A DNA stretch of 64,000 nucleotides, taken from positions 62,001 through 126,000 of the forward strand of contig NZ_QAOO01000008.1 of the NCBI RefSeq assembly GCF_003051105.1, given 5' to 3'. This document shows, piece after piece, positions 43,644 to 53,477 of the stretch (position 1 is its first letter; the number at the start of each line of letters is the position of its first letter). The translations under genes and the position numbers were made by a program. This stretch comes from Nitrosomonas nitrosa. Lineage in GTDB: Bacteria; Pseudomonadota; Gammaproteobacteria; Burkholderiales; Nitrosomonadaceae. A model generated the notes under the pieces. That model did no database searches. It was not told where the DNA came from and saw nothing but the letters and a program-made list of their open reading frames with translations.

Positions 43644-45002
43644 ATGAATAACCAACTTTCGCCATCTCAGGAATTTTCATATCCTTTCGAAACGCTCCAG
43701 CAGATTGCGCGCGATATGCTCGCGCACGCAAAAAAAGGCGGTGCAAGCGCGTGTGAAGCCAATGTATCCGATGGTTGCGGTTTAAATGTTACCGTGCGGC
43801 AAGGTGCAGTGGATACCATAGAGCACACACGTGACAAAGGTTTGTCCGTTACTGTTTTTATAGGACAGAAGCGCGGTCATGCCAGTACTTCAGATTTTTC
43901 ACCCCAGGCAATTAGCGATACGGTGACGGCTGCGCTGTCTATTGCGCGCCATACGGCTGCTGATGATTGTGCTGGCTTGGCTGATGCGGATTTATTAGCT
44001 AACTCATTTCCAGACCTGGATTTATACCACCCTTGGTCGTTGTCGGTAGAGCAAGCAATCGAACTGGCCAAAGCGTGCGAAGCGGCCGCTTTTGCGGTAG
44101 ACAAGCGCATCACCAATTCGGAGGGCGCTACGATTTCACTCAGCAGCTCACAATTTGTCTACGCAAATAGCCTGGGGTTTCTCGCCGGCTACCCCCTTTC
44201 ACGGCATAGTGTCAGTTGCGCGATGATTGCCAGCGAGCAGGACATGATGCAGCGGGATTATTGGTACAGCATCGCGCGTGACGCGGCAGATTTGGAATCT
44301 ATCGAAGAAGTCGGTAAAAAAGCAGGAATGCGAACGATTGCCCGTCTGGGTGCGAAAAAAATTGCGACCTGCGATGTACCCGTTTTATTTGAAGCACCGA
44401 TCGCTTCGACGCTGATGGGGCATTTTACGCAAGCGGTGAGTGGAGCCAGTCTTTATCGTAAATCATCGTTTCTACTCGACAGTATCGGCAAACAAATCTT
44501 TTCTCCCGATATTCAAATACGTGAATTGCCTCATATCAAGAAGGGCTTGGCAAGTTGCATATTTGATGACGAGGGCGTCGCCACTCGTGACCGCTTTGTC
44601 GTTGAAAATGGCATTGTCCAAGGCTATTTTCTCGGGAGTTATTCGGCGCGTAAACTTGGTTTGCGATCTACCGGCAATGCGGGTGGAAACCATAATCTGG
44701 TATTGGAAAACGCGACAGCATTGTCCTTTAATGCATTATTAAAAAAAATGGGCACGGGTCTACTGGTCACCGAATTACTTGGACATGGCGTGAACAGCGT
44801 GACAGGGGACTATTCACGCGGTGCAAGCGGGTTTTGGGTTGAAAACGGGGAAATCAGCTATCCCGTCGAAGAGATTACCATTGCCGGAAATCTAAAAGAA
44901 ATGCTGCAAGGGATCATTGGTGTGGGTGACGATACCATCGTGCGAGGTTCCAAGCAATGCGGGTCGTTGTTGATTGAGCGGATGACGGTTGCAGGACATT
45001 GA
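43644..45002 (+). CDS. pmbA: Metalloprotease TldE/PmbA subunit
   Basis: A 452-residue protein of the TldD/PmbA family. The C-terminal GHGVNSVTGDYSRGASGFWVENGEI is the hallmark of the PmbA (TldE) half, which lacks the HExxxH of TldD. The TldD-TldE heterodimer degrades unfolded peptides and processes some antibiotic peptides. tldD is not in the window. It lies divergent to darP. Confidence 0.93.
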   Translation: MNNQLSPSQEFSYPFETLQQIARDMLAHAKKGGASACEANVSDGCGLNVTVRQGAVDTIEHTRDKGLSVTVFIGQKRGHASTSDFSPQAISDTVTAALSIARHTAADDCAGLADADLLANSFPDLDLYHPWSLSVEQAIELAKACEAAAFAVDKRITNSEGATISLSSSQFVYANSLGFLAGYPLSRHSVSCAMIASEQDMMQRDYWYSIARDAADLESIEEVGKKAGMRTIARLGAKKIATCDVPVLFEAPIASTLMGHFTQAVSGASLYRKSSFLLDSIGKQIFSPDIQIRELPHIKKGLASCIFDDEGVATRDRFVVENGIVQGYFLGSYSARKLGLRSTGNAGGNHNLVLENATALSFNALLKKMGTGLLVTELLGHGVNSVTGDYSRGASGFWVENGEISYPVEEITIAGNLKEMLQGIIGVGDDTIVRGSKQCGSLLIERMTVAGH

Positions 45003-45076
45003 GGTAATTCGCGGGCAAACGGTGGACAGCATGAAGAATCGCGATTCCCCCCGGGTGATGATCGATTTGTAAAATG

Positions 45077-45304
45077 TTATTTTTTCTGTAGATAAAACAA
45101 AAATTCACCAGCGGCTTCATTTAAAGACAATAATTGATTCCCTGTTTGTTCAGCAAAGACCTGAAAATCAATGACAGCACCGGGATCCGTGGCGACGATT
45201 TTGAGGATTTGTCCATGCGTCATGTCTGCCAGGGATTTTTTGGTGCGCAAGATGGGGAGGGGGCAAACCAATCCCCGCACATCGAGCTCCTTATCAAAAT
45301 TCAT
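45077..45304 (-). CDS. tusA: TusA-family sulfur carrier protein
   Basis: A 75-residue protein with the TusA motif RGLVCPLPILRTKK, in which C14 carries the persulfide. It is used for sulfur transfer to tRNA thiolation, molybdenum cofactor or sulfur oxidation. No other tus or dsr gene is nearby, so the pathway is open. It is convergent with pmbA, leaving 74 bases between the stops. Confidence 0.88.
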   Translation of the reverse strand: MNFDKELDVRGLVCPLPILRTKKSLADMTHGQILKIVATDPGAVIDFQVFAEQTGNQLLSLNEAAGEFLFYLQKK

Positions 45305-45454
45305 GCTTCTCCCTTAGTATTAAAAAATGATGGAGCATAATTTTACCGGGCATGGCTTGAGGTGCCAAATAAACTGCTATGCGTCATTCTAATGAATCCG
45401 ATGATACAAAATACGCTATGATCGCTCTGATTTTTTCTTTAAAAATAGCATTAT

Positions 45455-46684
45455 ATGCCAGTTAATATTCCACCTTTATTACCGCAACAATTATTACCTA
45501 TTCGCGGCATTTCGCTCGGCGTGACGGAAGCTGGGATTAAACGCCCTGATAGAAAAGATCTTCTCGTGATTGCGCTTGATGAACAGATCAGCGTTGCGGG
45601 TGTATTTACGCAAAACCGATTTTGTGCGGCGCCGGTTGTGGTTGCTAAAGCACATCTTTCAACTGCCGATTCGATCCGGGCCTTGGTCATTAATACCGGC
45701 AATGCCAATGCGGGAACCGGAGAAGAAGGTATCCTGAACGCACGCAAGACCTGCGAGGAAGCGGCCAAGCTACTTAACTGCCTGCCGCAACAAGTGCTGC
45801 CATTTTCCACGGGCGTGATCATGGAGCCGCTGCCTGTCGAGCGTATCGTACAAGGGCTGCCGCATGCAGTGAGCGCGCTCAAAGCGGATAATTGGTTTGC
45901 CGCAGCGCAGGCGATCATGACTACCGATATTGTGCCTAAAGGCGTTTCTAGCCAAATCCGAATTGCCGATAGCACGGTCACGATAACAGGGATTGCCAAA
46001 GGATCGGGCATGATTCATCCCAATATGGCGACCATGCTGGGTTATATCGCAACCGATGCCCCTATTGCGCAACCCTTGTTGCAGCAAATGCTACACCATG
46101 TAGCAGATCGTTCATTCAACCGAATTACGGTCGATGGTGATACCTCCACCAATGATGCGTTGCTGCTGCTGGCGACTGGCGCTGCTGCTCATCCACAGAT
46201 CGTCGATGCGTTAAGTGCTGAATATAGCCAGTTACAAGATGCAATCTTGCGGGTCGCACAGCAATTGGCGCAGATGATCGTGCGCGATGGCGAGGGCGCG
46301 ACCAAATTCATAACGGTCCAGGTAGAAAAAGGAAAAACAGAGGCGGAATGCGCACAAGTTGCCTATGCTATTGCACATTCACCACTCGTTAAAACCGCTT
46401 TTTTTGCTTCTGATCCTAACTTGGGAAGGATACTTGCTGCAATTGGTTATGCTGGCATTGAAAATTTAGACGTCGAAGCGATTCAACTCTATCTCAATGA
46501 AGTGCTGGTTGCAGAGCAAGGTGGCCGAGCTAAAAGCTATCGTGAGCAGGATGGCCAACGCGTCATGCAACAATCTGAAATCATGGTACGTGTCATACTG
46601 AATCGAGGGGATGCCGAAACCAAGGTATGGACATGTGACTTTTCGTATGATTACGTAAGAATCAATGCAGATTATCGAAGCTGA
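45455..46684 (+). CDS. argJ: Bifunctional glutamate N-acetyltransferase / ornithine acetyltransferase
   Basis: A 409-residue Ntn-type enzyme. The self-cleavage site is in [14 protein letters not shown], where T193 becomes the N-terminal nucleophile of the beta chain. NTGNANAGTG lies in the alpha chain. It moves acetyl from N-acetylornithine to glutamate in the cyclic arginine pathway. One base of its stop overlaps the next gene's start. Confidence 0.95.
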   Translation: MPVNIPPLLPQQLLPIRGISLGVTEAGIKRPDRKDLLVIALDEQISVAGVFTQNRFCAAPVVVAKAHLSTADSIRALVINTGNANAGTGEEGILNARKTCEEAAKLLNCLPQQVLPFSTGVIMEPLPVERIVQGLPHAVSALKADNWFAAAQAIMTTDIVPKGVSSQIRIADSTVTITGIAKGSGMIHPNMATMLGYIATDAPIAQPLLQQMLHHVADRSFNRITVDGDTSTNDALLLLATGAAAHPQIVDALSAEYSQLQDAILRVAQQLAQMIVRDGEGATKFITVQVEKGKTEAECAQVAYAIAHSPLVKTAFFASDPNLGRILAAIGYAGIENLDVEAIQLYLNEVLVAEQGGRAKSYREQDGQRVMQQSEIMVRVILNRGDAETKVWTCDFSYDYVRINADYRS

Positions 46685-47559
46685 TGGAGATGAGTGATAC
46701 AGATAGAATTTATGATCGGTTGGATAAATTACTGGCAAGGATAGAGAGCATACTGCCTCCCCAACACGTTTCTTCCGATCTCGGCACCTCGATTGCATTC
46801 CGGTGGCGTAAATTCGCGCATACGGGCTATATCCAGGCTATTGCCCATCCCCATAACATCGTACTTGACGCACTACATGGGATCGACGAGCAGAAGCGGC
46901 AAATCGATCAAAATACGCTTCAATTTGTATCGGGGTACCCGGCCAATAACGTTTTACTGACGGGCGCGCGTGGGACGGGGAAATCATCGTTGATCAAAGC
47001 GTTGCTGAATAAATATGCCAGCAAGGGGTTGCGTCTGATCGAGGTAGAAAAACAACACCTCATCGACTTGCATGACATCGTTGAGCAAGTTTGTCGGCGG
47101 CCGGAACGTTTTATTTTGTATTGTGACGACTTGTCATTTGAAACCGATGAGCCAGGCTATAAAGCGCTGAAAGTTGTGTTGGATGGTTCCATTGCAATGG
47201 CATCCGACAATGTGCTCGTTTACGCAACTTCAAACCGTCGCCACTTGATGCCAGAATCGATGCGGGACAATCTTGATAGCCGCCATATCGATGGCGAGAT
47301 CCACCCCAGTGAGACGATTGAAGAAAAGATTTCGCTGTCGGAGCGTTTTGGTTTGTGGCTATCGTTTTATCCCTTTGATCAAACGCAATACCTGGAAATT
47401 GTCCACTACTGGCTTGCGTTCTATGGTGTTCAGGACATAACGCCACTTATACGGGAGGAAGCGCTGCGATGGGCGCTGGGACGCGGTTCGCGCAGTGGGC
47501 GCGTGGCATGGCAGTTTGCGCGTGACTGGGCTGGAAAGTGTAAGTTGACGCATGGCTAG
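46684..47559 (+). CDS. DUF815 family AAA+ ATPase
   Basis: A 291-residue P-loop protein. Walker A is GARGTGKSS near residue 97, and FILYCDDLSFE near 139 is Walker B. VYATSNRRHLMPE is the sensor-1 region. This matches DUF815, a conserved single-domain ATPase of unknown role found in many proteobacteria. It starts in the argJ stop codon (TGATG) and is followed by the Nudix-ThiE fusion gene, an order kept in many betaproteobacteria. Confidence 0.88.
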   Translation: MEMSDTDRIYDRLDKLLARIESILPPQHVSSDLGTSIAFRWRKFAHTGYIQAIAHPHNIVLDALHGIDEQKRQIDQNTLQFVSGYPANNVLLTGARGTGKSSLIKALLNKYASKGLRLIEVEKQHLIDLHDIVEQVCRRPERFILYCDDLSFETDEPGYKALKVVLDGSIAMASDNVLVYATSNRRHLMPESMRDNLDSRHIDGEIHPSETIEEKISLSERFGLWLSFYPFDQTQYLEIVHYWLAFYGVQDITPLIREEALRWALGRGSRSGRVAWQFARDWAGKCKLTHG

Positions 47560-47586
47560 CCTTTGCAAACACTTGATGACAAGGCG

Positions 47587-48549
47587 ATGACTCTTTCGCA
47601 CCCATCCGTTGTTTCGCTCGTTGAGGTGGCTGCCGCGGTCATCATGCGTCCTGATGGTTATTTTTTACTGACCAGCCGTCCGGAAGGCAAGCCGTACGCT
47701 GGCCATTGGGAGTTTCCTGGTGGCAAAATCGAGGAGGGTGAATCGGCAGTCGATGCGCTTTCCCGGGAGTTATACGAAGAGCTCGGCATTCAGGTCAGGT
47801 GGGCTTATCCTTGGATAACGCGTGTATTTACTTATAGCCATGCCACGGTACGTTTGCATTTCTACCGTGTCGTCGAGTGGGAAGGTGAGCCACATGCCCG
47901 GGAGCAGCAGACATTGTCTTGGCAAATCGCCGATCATCTTTCCGTTTCCCCTTTGTTGCCAGCCAATCTTCCCGTGCTGCGAGCGCTTGCCTTGCCGCCA
48001 ATCTACGCGATTACCAATGCGGCTGAGTTAGGTGAAGCGGCCATGCTGCAAAAGCTTGAGCATGCTTTACAACAAGGATTGAAGTTTGTACAAATTCGCG
48101 AAAAAACGATGTCAAGCGCTAGCTTCCGCTGGCTGGCAAGTGAAATCATTGAGCGTGCCCATGCATCGCAAGCCAAGGTACTCCTCAATAGTGATGTTTC
48201 GCTTTCCCGTGAGCTGGGGGCGGATGGCGTTCATTTAACAACGGCGCAGCTGATGTCCCTTACCAGCCGCCCAGAAGTACCTTGGTGCGGTGCTTCCTGC
48301 CATAATGCAGAAGAACTTTACCAGGCAGAGAAGCTAGGGTTGGATTTTGTCGTGCTAGGCCCTTTATCGCCCACGCTGAGTCACCCGGGTATCGCAGTAC
48401 TGGGTTGGCGTAGGTTTGCTGCCTTGATAAGGGATTATTCTTTACCCGTTTATGCGTTGGGTGGTTTGTGGATGAGCGATTTAGCGATCGCTCAAGAACA
48501 GGGTGGCCACGGCATTGCCATGATGCGCGCTGTTTGGGGAGATCAATGA
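47587..48549 (+). CDS. Fusion of Nudix (MutT-type) hydrolase and thiamine-phosphate-synthase-like domain
   Basis: About 320 residues. The Nudix domain (about 5-125) has the complete box GKIEEGESAVDALSRELYEELGI (G-x5-E-x7-REUxEExGU). It cleans oxidised nucleotides such as 8-oxo-dGTP. The C-terminal half (about 135-320) is a TIM barrel like ThiE/TenI: FVQIREKTMS, LLNSDVSLSRELGADGVHL, LGPLSPTLSHPG. The usual GVHLGQ-D loop of ThiE reads HLTTAQL, so it is closer to TenI-type than to true synthase. The frame starts with TTG at 47563; I chose ATG 47587. Confidence 0.86.
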   Translation: MTLSHPSVVSLVEVAAAVIMRPDGYFLLTSRPEGKPYAGHWEFPGGKIEEGESAVDALSRELYEELGIQVRWAYPWITRVFTYSHATVRLHFYRVVEWEGEPHAREQQTLSWQIADHLSVSPLLPANLPVLRALALPPIYAITNAAELGEAAMLQKLEHALQQGLKFVQIREKTMSSASFRWLASEIIERAHASQAKVLLNSDVSLSRELGADGVHLTTAQLMSLTSRPEVPWCGASCHNAEELYQAEKLGLDFVVLGPLSPTLSHPGIAVLGWRRFAALIRDYSLPVYALGGLWMSDLAIAQEQGGHGIAMMRAVWGDQ

Positions 48550-48583
48550 AAGCGCAGTTTCACGAATGACCCAAGCCTACCCA

Positions 48584-48769
48584 TCATTCACTCGATTCCT
48601 TATTGCTGTCTGTTTCCTGCGTCGTTTCCGGTATGCGGTAGGATTCTGTCGCCCATTGTGCCAGATCTTGCATTTTGCAGCGCTCTGAGCAGAAGGGGCG
48701 ATAGCGGTTGGTAGTCTTCCAGGTGAGAGCCTTTCCGCATTGAGGACAATTAACGATTAATTGTTTCAT
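48584..48769 (-). CDS. yacG: DNA gyrase inhibitor YacG, zinc-binding
   Basis: A 61-residue protein with zinc ligands C8, C11, C27 and C31 (CPQC and CSERC). E. coli YacG binds GyrB and blocks DNA binding. It ends the coaE-zapD-yacG series, 12 bases after zapD. The C-terminal 15 residues are acidic and unconserved. Confidence 0.9.
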   Translation of the reverse strand: MKQLIVNCPQCGKALTWKTTNRYRPFCSERCKMQDLAQWATESYRIPETTQETDSNKESSE

Positions 48770-48781
48770 TTCATCGAATAG

Positions 48782-49537
48782 TTACAAATTGCAAAAAGTC
48801 AATTCAAAGTCGATATCCTCTTCATAAGTAATCGCTTTCTGGTCTGTTCCAAATCGGATAAAACGGATGTTCAGCGCGAATTTGTTGGCGCTGATTTCAG
48901 GAAAACACGGCAAGGTATCATCGATGATCAAGCGTAGCAAATGCGCAGCGTGCTCGGGATCGGTTTGCTGGAATAATCCTTGATAGGCGGTATAGCGAAA
49001 AGTTCTACCACTATTTCTGAGCAACTTTAAGACGATATTGAAGCTGTTACGAATGGGTAGTAAAGGTGTAATCCAATCCTGGAAGTCTTGATGGCGTACT
49101 TCCGGAGCAATACTTAACCAGTAATGGTAAGAAGGTAAATCGAACTCGCATGCACCACCTGGAATATTCATACGCTGTTTGATGCTCATCAGCCACTCGT
49201 TGTCGCGCAAGTGGCTGCCTGCTCTGCCTGTAACATTGAGTAAGCCACGAAAGGCAATTTTTATCTCATCCAGTATTTGGTTCAATGCTGCTTCTGAAAC
49301 ATCGGGATTCTTTCGCAGATTTTCCAGTGAACTCCTTTGTCGTTCGAGCTCTTGTAACAAATCTGATTTGATATCGGCACGACTGGTAACATCGAGAATT
49401 TCGAACAATGCGACCAATGCAGCATGATGTTCGTTAGCCGTCGTACGTTTTGCAAAGAAATCAACCTTATTGAATAGATCTTCAAGCCGCAATAATGTGC
49501 GAATTCGTTCAGTGAGTGGGAGTTCGTAGCAAATCAC
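48782..49537 (-). CDS. zapD: Cell division protein ZapD
   Basis: About 251 residues, standard for ZapD. The N-terminus YELPLTERIRTLLRLEDLF and the C-terminal VDFELTFCNL-like strands match the family. ZapD crosslinks FtsZ filaments. I prefer the GTG at 49537 because it puts the start at the family position; an ATG at 49582 would add 15 residues. Neither has a clear ribosome site. It follows coaE by about 96 bases in the pil-coaE-zapD-yacG series. Confidence 0.9.
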   Translation of the reverse strand: MICYELPLTERIRTLLRLEDLFNKVDFFAKRTTANEHHAALVALFEILDVTSRADIKSDLLQELERQRSSLENLRKNPDVSEAALNQILDEIKIAFRGLLNVTGRAGSHLRDNEWLMSIKQRMNIPGGACEFDLPSYHYWLSIAPEVRHQDFQDWITPLLPIRNSFNIVLKLLRNSGRTFRYTAYQGLFQQTDPEHAAHLLRLIIDDTLPCFPEISANKFALNIRFIRFGTDQKAITYEEDIDFELTFCNL

Positions 49538-49633
49538 AGTATGTATATCGAGTGTGTAATGTAAATAACATAGCAGCATCATACTTTATGAAACGTGATG
49601 TCTGCATGCAAGCTTATTTTTAAAGCGAGTCAA

Positions 49634-50263
49634 TCAATGTTCGCTCGTTTTGTCATGGCACATGCTTTTTGCCAAAGCGAGATATTTGAGATGTATCTGC
49701 TTGAGCTGGGTATGCAAGTGAGTGAGGTCTCGGTCATTGACTACGACATCGTCTGATTGCTTTAGGCGCACCGCCCGTGAAATTTGTGTAGCTATGATGG
49801 CGCGCACTTCTTGTTCGTCCAATTTACTACGTGCGATTGTACGTGAAATCTGTAATTGTTCAGAACAATCGATGACTAAAATACGTTGGACGAGTGCGCG
49901 AAATGCAGTATTTTCTAATAACAGGGGCACGACCACGACGATATATGTAGAGGTTGCCAGACCGATACGGCGGACAACTTCTTCGTAAATGAGCGGATGT
50001 AAGATTGCTTCGAGCTTTTGCTTGAATGTTGCGTCTGAAAATATCAGCTTCCGCATTTTGCTTCTATCTAAGGCCCCCTCATCGGTGATGAACGCTGTAC
50101 CAAACGCTTCTTTGATCGGTGTGATTGCCTTTCCCGCTGGCAACGTGAGTTCATGTGCGATGATGTCAGTGTCAATGATATCCACACCCAGTGCTGCAAA
50201 AAAATTGGCAGCACTGGATTTTCCACAGCCGATACCACCCGTCAATCCGACAATCAATGGCAT
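49634..50263 (-). CDS. coaE: Dephospho-CoA kinase
   Basis: A 209-residue P-loop kinase. GLTGGIGCGKSSAANFF at the start is Walker A, and VDIIDTDIIAHEL supplies the conserved DxD. It performs the last step of coenzyme A synthesis, phosphorylating dephospho-CoA. It starts 3 bases after the pilD stop. Confidence 0.95.
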   Translation of the reverse strand: MPLIVGLTGGIGCGKSSAANFFAALGVDIIDTDIIAHELTLPAGKAITPIKEAFGTAFITDEGALDRSKMRKLIFSDATFKQKLEAILHPLIYEEVVRRIGLATSTYIVVVVPLLLENTAFRALVQRILVIDCSEQLQISRTIARSKLDEQEVRAIIATQISRAVRLKQSDDVVVNDRDLTHLHTQLKQIHLKYLALAKSMCHDKTSEH

Positions 50264-50266
50264 GCG

Positions 50267-51130
50267 TTAGAATAAAGCAAGGTATGCATGGTTAAGCGTA
50301 TTTCCCCAAAACAGGGCAATAATGCCGCCTCCAGCGAGATAAGGACCAAACGGGATCGCCGAGTTGCGTTGATATTTCTTAAAAATTATCAGAAAGATAC
50401 CGACTGTTCCACCTACAAACGAGGAAAAAAGAATGACCAATGGTAGCATTTGCCAGCCCAGCCATGCGCCGATGGTTGCGAGCAGCTTGAAATCGCCGTA
50501 TCCCATACCTTCCTTACCCGTCGTCAACTTGAAAATCCAATATACGGACCATAGCGCGAGATAACCTGCTACCGCGCCGATGACTGCCGACTGAATATCG
50601 GTAAAGCCGTTCGCTAAATTGAATAATAGGCCAAGCCAGAGCAAGGGAAGTGTCAAGACATCGGGTAATAACTGCGTATCGAGATCGATGAAAGTGAGCG
50701 CAATCATTACCCAAATAAAAATGAGAGCAGCCATAGCTGCCGAGCTGAAACCGAAGTGCCAGGCGGCCAAACCGCTCAACGCCCCGGTGAGCATTTCGAC
50801 AACAGGGTAGCGTAGGGAAATACGTGCATGGCATTGTGAACAGCGTCCCCGCAGAAACAGATAGCTGAGAAGGGGGATATTCTCGAACAGAGTAATGCTA
50901 TGACCGCATTGGGGGCAAGTTGAACGGGGTGTTATAAGATTGAAATCCGGCAAATTGTGGTGGTGGTCTTCTCCACGGAGCTCGGCGCATTGTTGCTGCC
51001 AAGCGCGTTCCATCATTCTGGGTAATCGATAAATGACAACATTCAAGAAACTCCCGATGACTATTCCTATGATAGTACTGAAGATGATGAATAGCGTGGG
51101 CGCATCCTGGAGCGTTTCAATTAGCGACAT
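50267..51130 (-). CDS. pilD: Prepilin peptidase / N-methyltransferase
   Basis: A 287-residue inner-membrane aspartic protease. It has the four cytoplasmic cysteines (CPQCGHS...CSQCH), the first catalytic aspartate in FIDLDTQLLPD and the second in GMGYGDFKLLATIG. About eight membrane helices. It cuts type IV prepilin leaders and methylates the new N-terminus. It lies 21 bases after pilC. Confidence 0.95.
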   Translation of the reverse strand: MSLIETLQDAPTLFIIFSTIIGIVIGSFLNVVIYRLPRMMERAWQQQCAELRGEDHHHNLPDFNLITPRSTCPQCGHSITLFENIPLLSYLFLRGRCSQCHARISLRYPVVEMLTGALSGLAAWHFGFSSAAMAALIFIWVMIALTFIDLDTQLLPDVLTLPLLWLGLLFNLANGFTDIQSAVIGAVAGYLALWSVYWIFKLTTGKEGMGYGDFKLLATIGAWLGWQMLPLVILFSSFVGGTVGIFLIIFKKYQRNSAIPFGPYLAGGGIIALFWGNTLNHAYLALF

Positions 51131-51151
51131 ATTTTTATGATAAATATTGTT

Positions 51152-52372
51152 TTAGACGACTTGGCCCATTTTAAAAATGGGTAAATACATTGCGATAACC
51201 ATACCCCCGATCAACGTGCCGAGAACGACCATAATGAGCGGTTCCATCAAGCTGGAGAGCGCTTCTACGGCATTGTCGACTTCCGCTTCGAAGAAATCGG
51301 CGATTTTACTCAACATCGAATCTAGCGAGCCCGATTCTTCCCCAATTGCCACCATTTGGAGAACCATACTAGGAAAAACATTCGTTTGGGTCATCGCATC
51401 AACTAGACTATTTCCGGTACTGACTTCAAGCTGTATTTTTTTTGTGGCATCGTAATAAACATGATTCCCCGCTGCACCGGCAACGGATTCCAATGCTTCA
51501 ACCAGTGGAACACCCGCTGCAAACATGGTTGAGAGTGTACGAGACCAGCGTGCAATGGTGGCTTTTCTGATGACCTCGCCAAAAATAGGCAATCTCAATG
51601 CAAGCCGGTCCATTATACGTTGCATGGTTGCTGAGCGTTTCCATATATAAAAAAAAGTATAAAGACTTGCACCGATACCACCAAAAATTGCCCACCAATA
51701 ATCAACGAAAAAATCAGAAATAGCCATAACAAGGAGCGTGGGCGCAGGGAGATCGGCTCCAAAACCTTCAAATAATTCCTTGAATGAGGGAATTACAAAG
51801 ATCATGATGACCGCTGTGATGATGAAGGCAACGACTATAATCGACAGGGGATAGAACAACGCAGATTTGATCTTTCCTTTGATTGCCTGAATTTTTTCTT
51901 TATAAGTCGCCAGCCGGTCCAACAAATTATCCAAGATACCGGCCGCTTCGCCAGCGGCGACCAAATTACAATAGAGTGAATCGAAATAGAGTGGGTATTT
52001 ACGGAATGCATTGGCAAGGCTGCTTCCTGTTTCAACGTCCAATTTGATATCCATCAGTAGCTTACTGACTGCTCGGTTACTATGTCCTTTTCCGACGATA
52101 TCGAAAGCTTGTAACAATGGGACGCCGGATTTCATCATGGTAGCAAGCTGACGCGTGAACAAGGTAATATCCTTAGCTTTAATGGTACCACTCGATTTGG
52201 TTTTGGTAACCTTGGTAACGCGGATACCTTGGCGGCGTAGCGTGGATGTAACTATGATTGCGCCCGCTGCGCGCATTTCTCCCTTTACAGCCTTGCCAGA
52301 ACGATCTTTACCTTCCCAGGAGAAGCTGACTTCTTTGATTTTTTTTTCTGGCCGTGTTGAGATTGTTGCCAT
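51152..52372 (-). CDS. pilC: Type IV pilus inner-membrane platform protein PilC
   Basis: A 406-residue protein with two copies of the T2SSF domain (about 70-195 and 275-395) and three membrane helices (about 175-195, 215-245 and 375-400). LFTRQLATMMKSGVPLLQAF and LSTMFAAGVPLVEALESVAG are the paired repeats. It is the platform driven by the PilB ATPase. pilB, usually just upstream, is absent and replaced by a 160-base gap and an SDR gene. The ribosome site AAGGAG precedes ATG 52372. Confidence 0.94.
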   Translation of the reverse strand: MATISTRPEKKIKEVSFSWEGKDRSGKAVKGEMRAAGAIIVTSTLRRQGIRVTKVTKTKSSGTIKAKDITLFTRQLATMMKSGVPLLQAFDIVGKGHSNRAVSKLLMDIKLDVETGSSLANAFRKYPLYFDSLYCNLVAAGEAAGILDNLLDRLATYKEKIQAIKGKIKSALFYPLSIIVVAFIITAVIMIFVIPSFKELFEGFGADLPAPTLLVMAISDFFVDYWWAIFGGIGASLYTFFYIWKRSATMQRIMDRLALRLPIFGEVIRKATIARWSRTLSTMFAAGVPLVEALESVAGAAGNHVYYDATKKIQLEVSTGNSLVDAMTQTNVFPSMVLQMVAIGEESGSLDSMLSKIADFFEAEVDNAVEALSSLMEPLIMVVLGTLIGGMVIAMYLPIFKMGQVV

Positions 52373-52532
52373 AACAACTCCTTATTAACCTAATTTTTTA
52401 ATTAACTTACCCAAAATAGGGGGTACACGCGCCAATTGAATTACTGCTTCAAAAGCGGTGCAAAAAGTTTCTGTGAACTTAGGTAATAACGACCATTACT
52501 CTAAATTTGTTTAGCGATATGTTCGTCCTGTT

Positions 52533-53435
52533 TTATCCGTTTATACACGGGGCTACGTGAGCGATACCCGCAGCGACTGTCGGGTAGAGTAAATTGATAT
52601 GTAATTCTTGCTTAATACGCGTGTTAGTCAACCGCCGCGATTCGTTCATGAATGATAATAGGCTGGGTGAGATCACATCCCTTGCCTGATGGCGAGGGAT
52701 GCGTGGCGGACGAGGCAAACCGAAAGAATCGGCTACCAGATCGAAATAATCTCCCATCTTTAAATGGGAATCGTCACTCGCATTATAAATTCTGCCGGGT
52801 TTTCCATGATGAAGCGCGGCGCAAATGATACGAGCGAGATCATCTGCGTGGATATGATTTGTATAACTGTCTTCATCGGCAGAAAGGACGGGCGTTCCTT
52901 GACGTAAGCGTGCAAGAGGAAGCCGATCGGCGGCATAGATTCCCGGTACACGAAGAATGGAAATAGGCACATTGTTACGTGTGCCCCATTGTCGCACTTG
53001 CATTTCTGCGTCGACACGCCGTATAGCGCGTGCATTGGTAGGATTGAGCGGATGGTTCTCGCTCACCCATTCGCCCCGGCAATCACCATAGACACCGCTG
53101 GTACTGATATAGATCAAGCGTTGTGGTAGTATTCTCCTTTTTGCGAAAAGTGGTTGTCGAGTCAATGCGGCCAACAGGTGAGTTGTTCGTGGATCTTTTA
53201 GGCCGTCAGCGGGTGGTGGTGCGAGGTGCAATACTGCCTGTGCTATTCCAGCGAGTTTGCTGAGACTGCTGGGTTGATCAAGATCGCCGATTATGGGTGT
53301 AATAGCGTGAGCGCGTAATTTGCTGAAATTTTCAGGTTTTCGACATAAACCCAGGATCCGGTATCGATGTTGCAGCAGTGGTGCTACCCGTAAAGCGATA
53401 TCACCGCACCCTACCATTAAAAGCGTTTTTTTCAT
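52533..53435 (-). CDS. NAD-dependent epimerase/dehydratase-like SDR protein (YeeZ type)
   Basis: A 300-residue Rossmann protein beginning with MVGCGDIALRVAPLL (glycine-rich NAD loop, residues 7-20). YISTSGVYGDCRGEWV and ILRVPGIYAADRLPLARL are typical of the YeeZ-like branch of the extended SDRs. That branch does not keep the YxxxK pair, and here the place reads RAIRR. Function unknown. It sits where pilB is normally found and is divergent from the ferredoxin-reductase gene. Confidence 0.78.
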   Translation of the reverse strand: MKKTLLMVGCGDIALRVAPLLQHRYRILGLCRKPENFSKLRAHAITPIIGDLDQPSSLSKLAGIAQAVLHLAPPPADGLKDPRTTHLLAALTRQPLFAKRRILPQRLIYISTSGVYGDCRGEWVSENHPLNPTNARAIRRVDAEMQVRQWGTRNNVPISILRVPGIYAADRLPLARLRQGTPVLSADEDSYTNHIHADDLARIICAALHHGKPGRIYNASDDSHLKMGDYFDLVADSFGLPRPPRIPRHQARDVISPSLLSFMNESRRLTNTRIKQELHINLLYPTVAAGIAHVAPCING

Positions 53436-53477
53436 TGTTATTTATTTTGTCAATCCGTCTTTTTATTTAACTGAGAA

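Noticed and set aside
45451-46011. 186-residue open frame opposite argJ
   Set aside because: Antisense shadow; low-complexity translation without domain.
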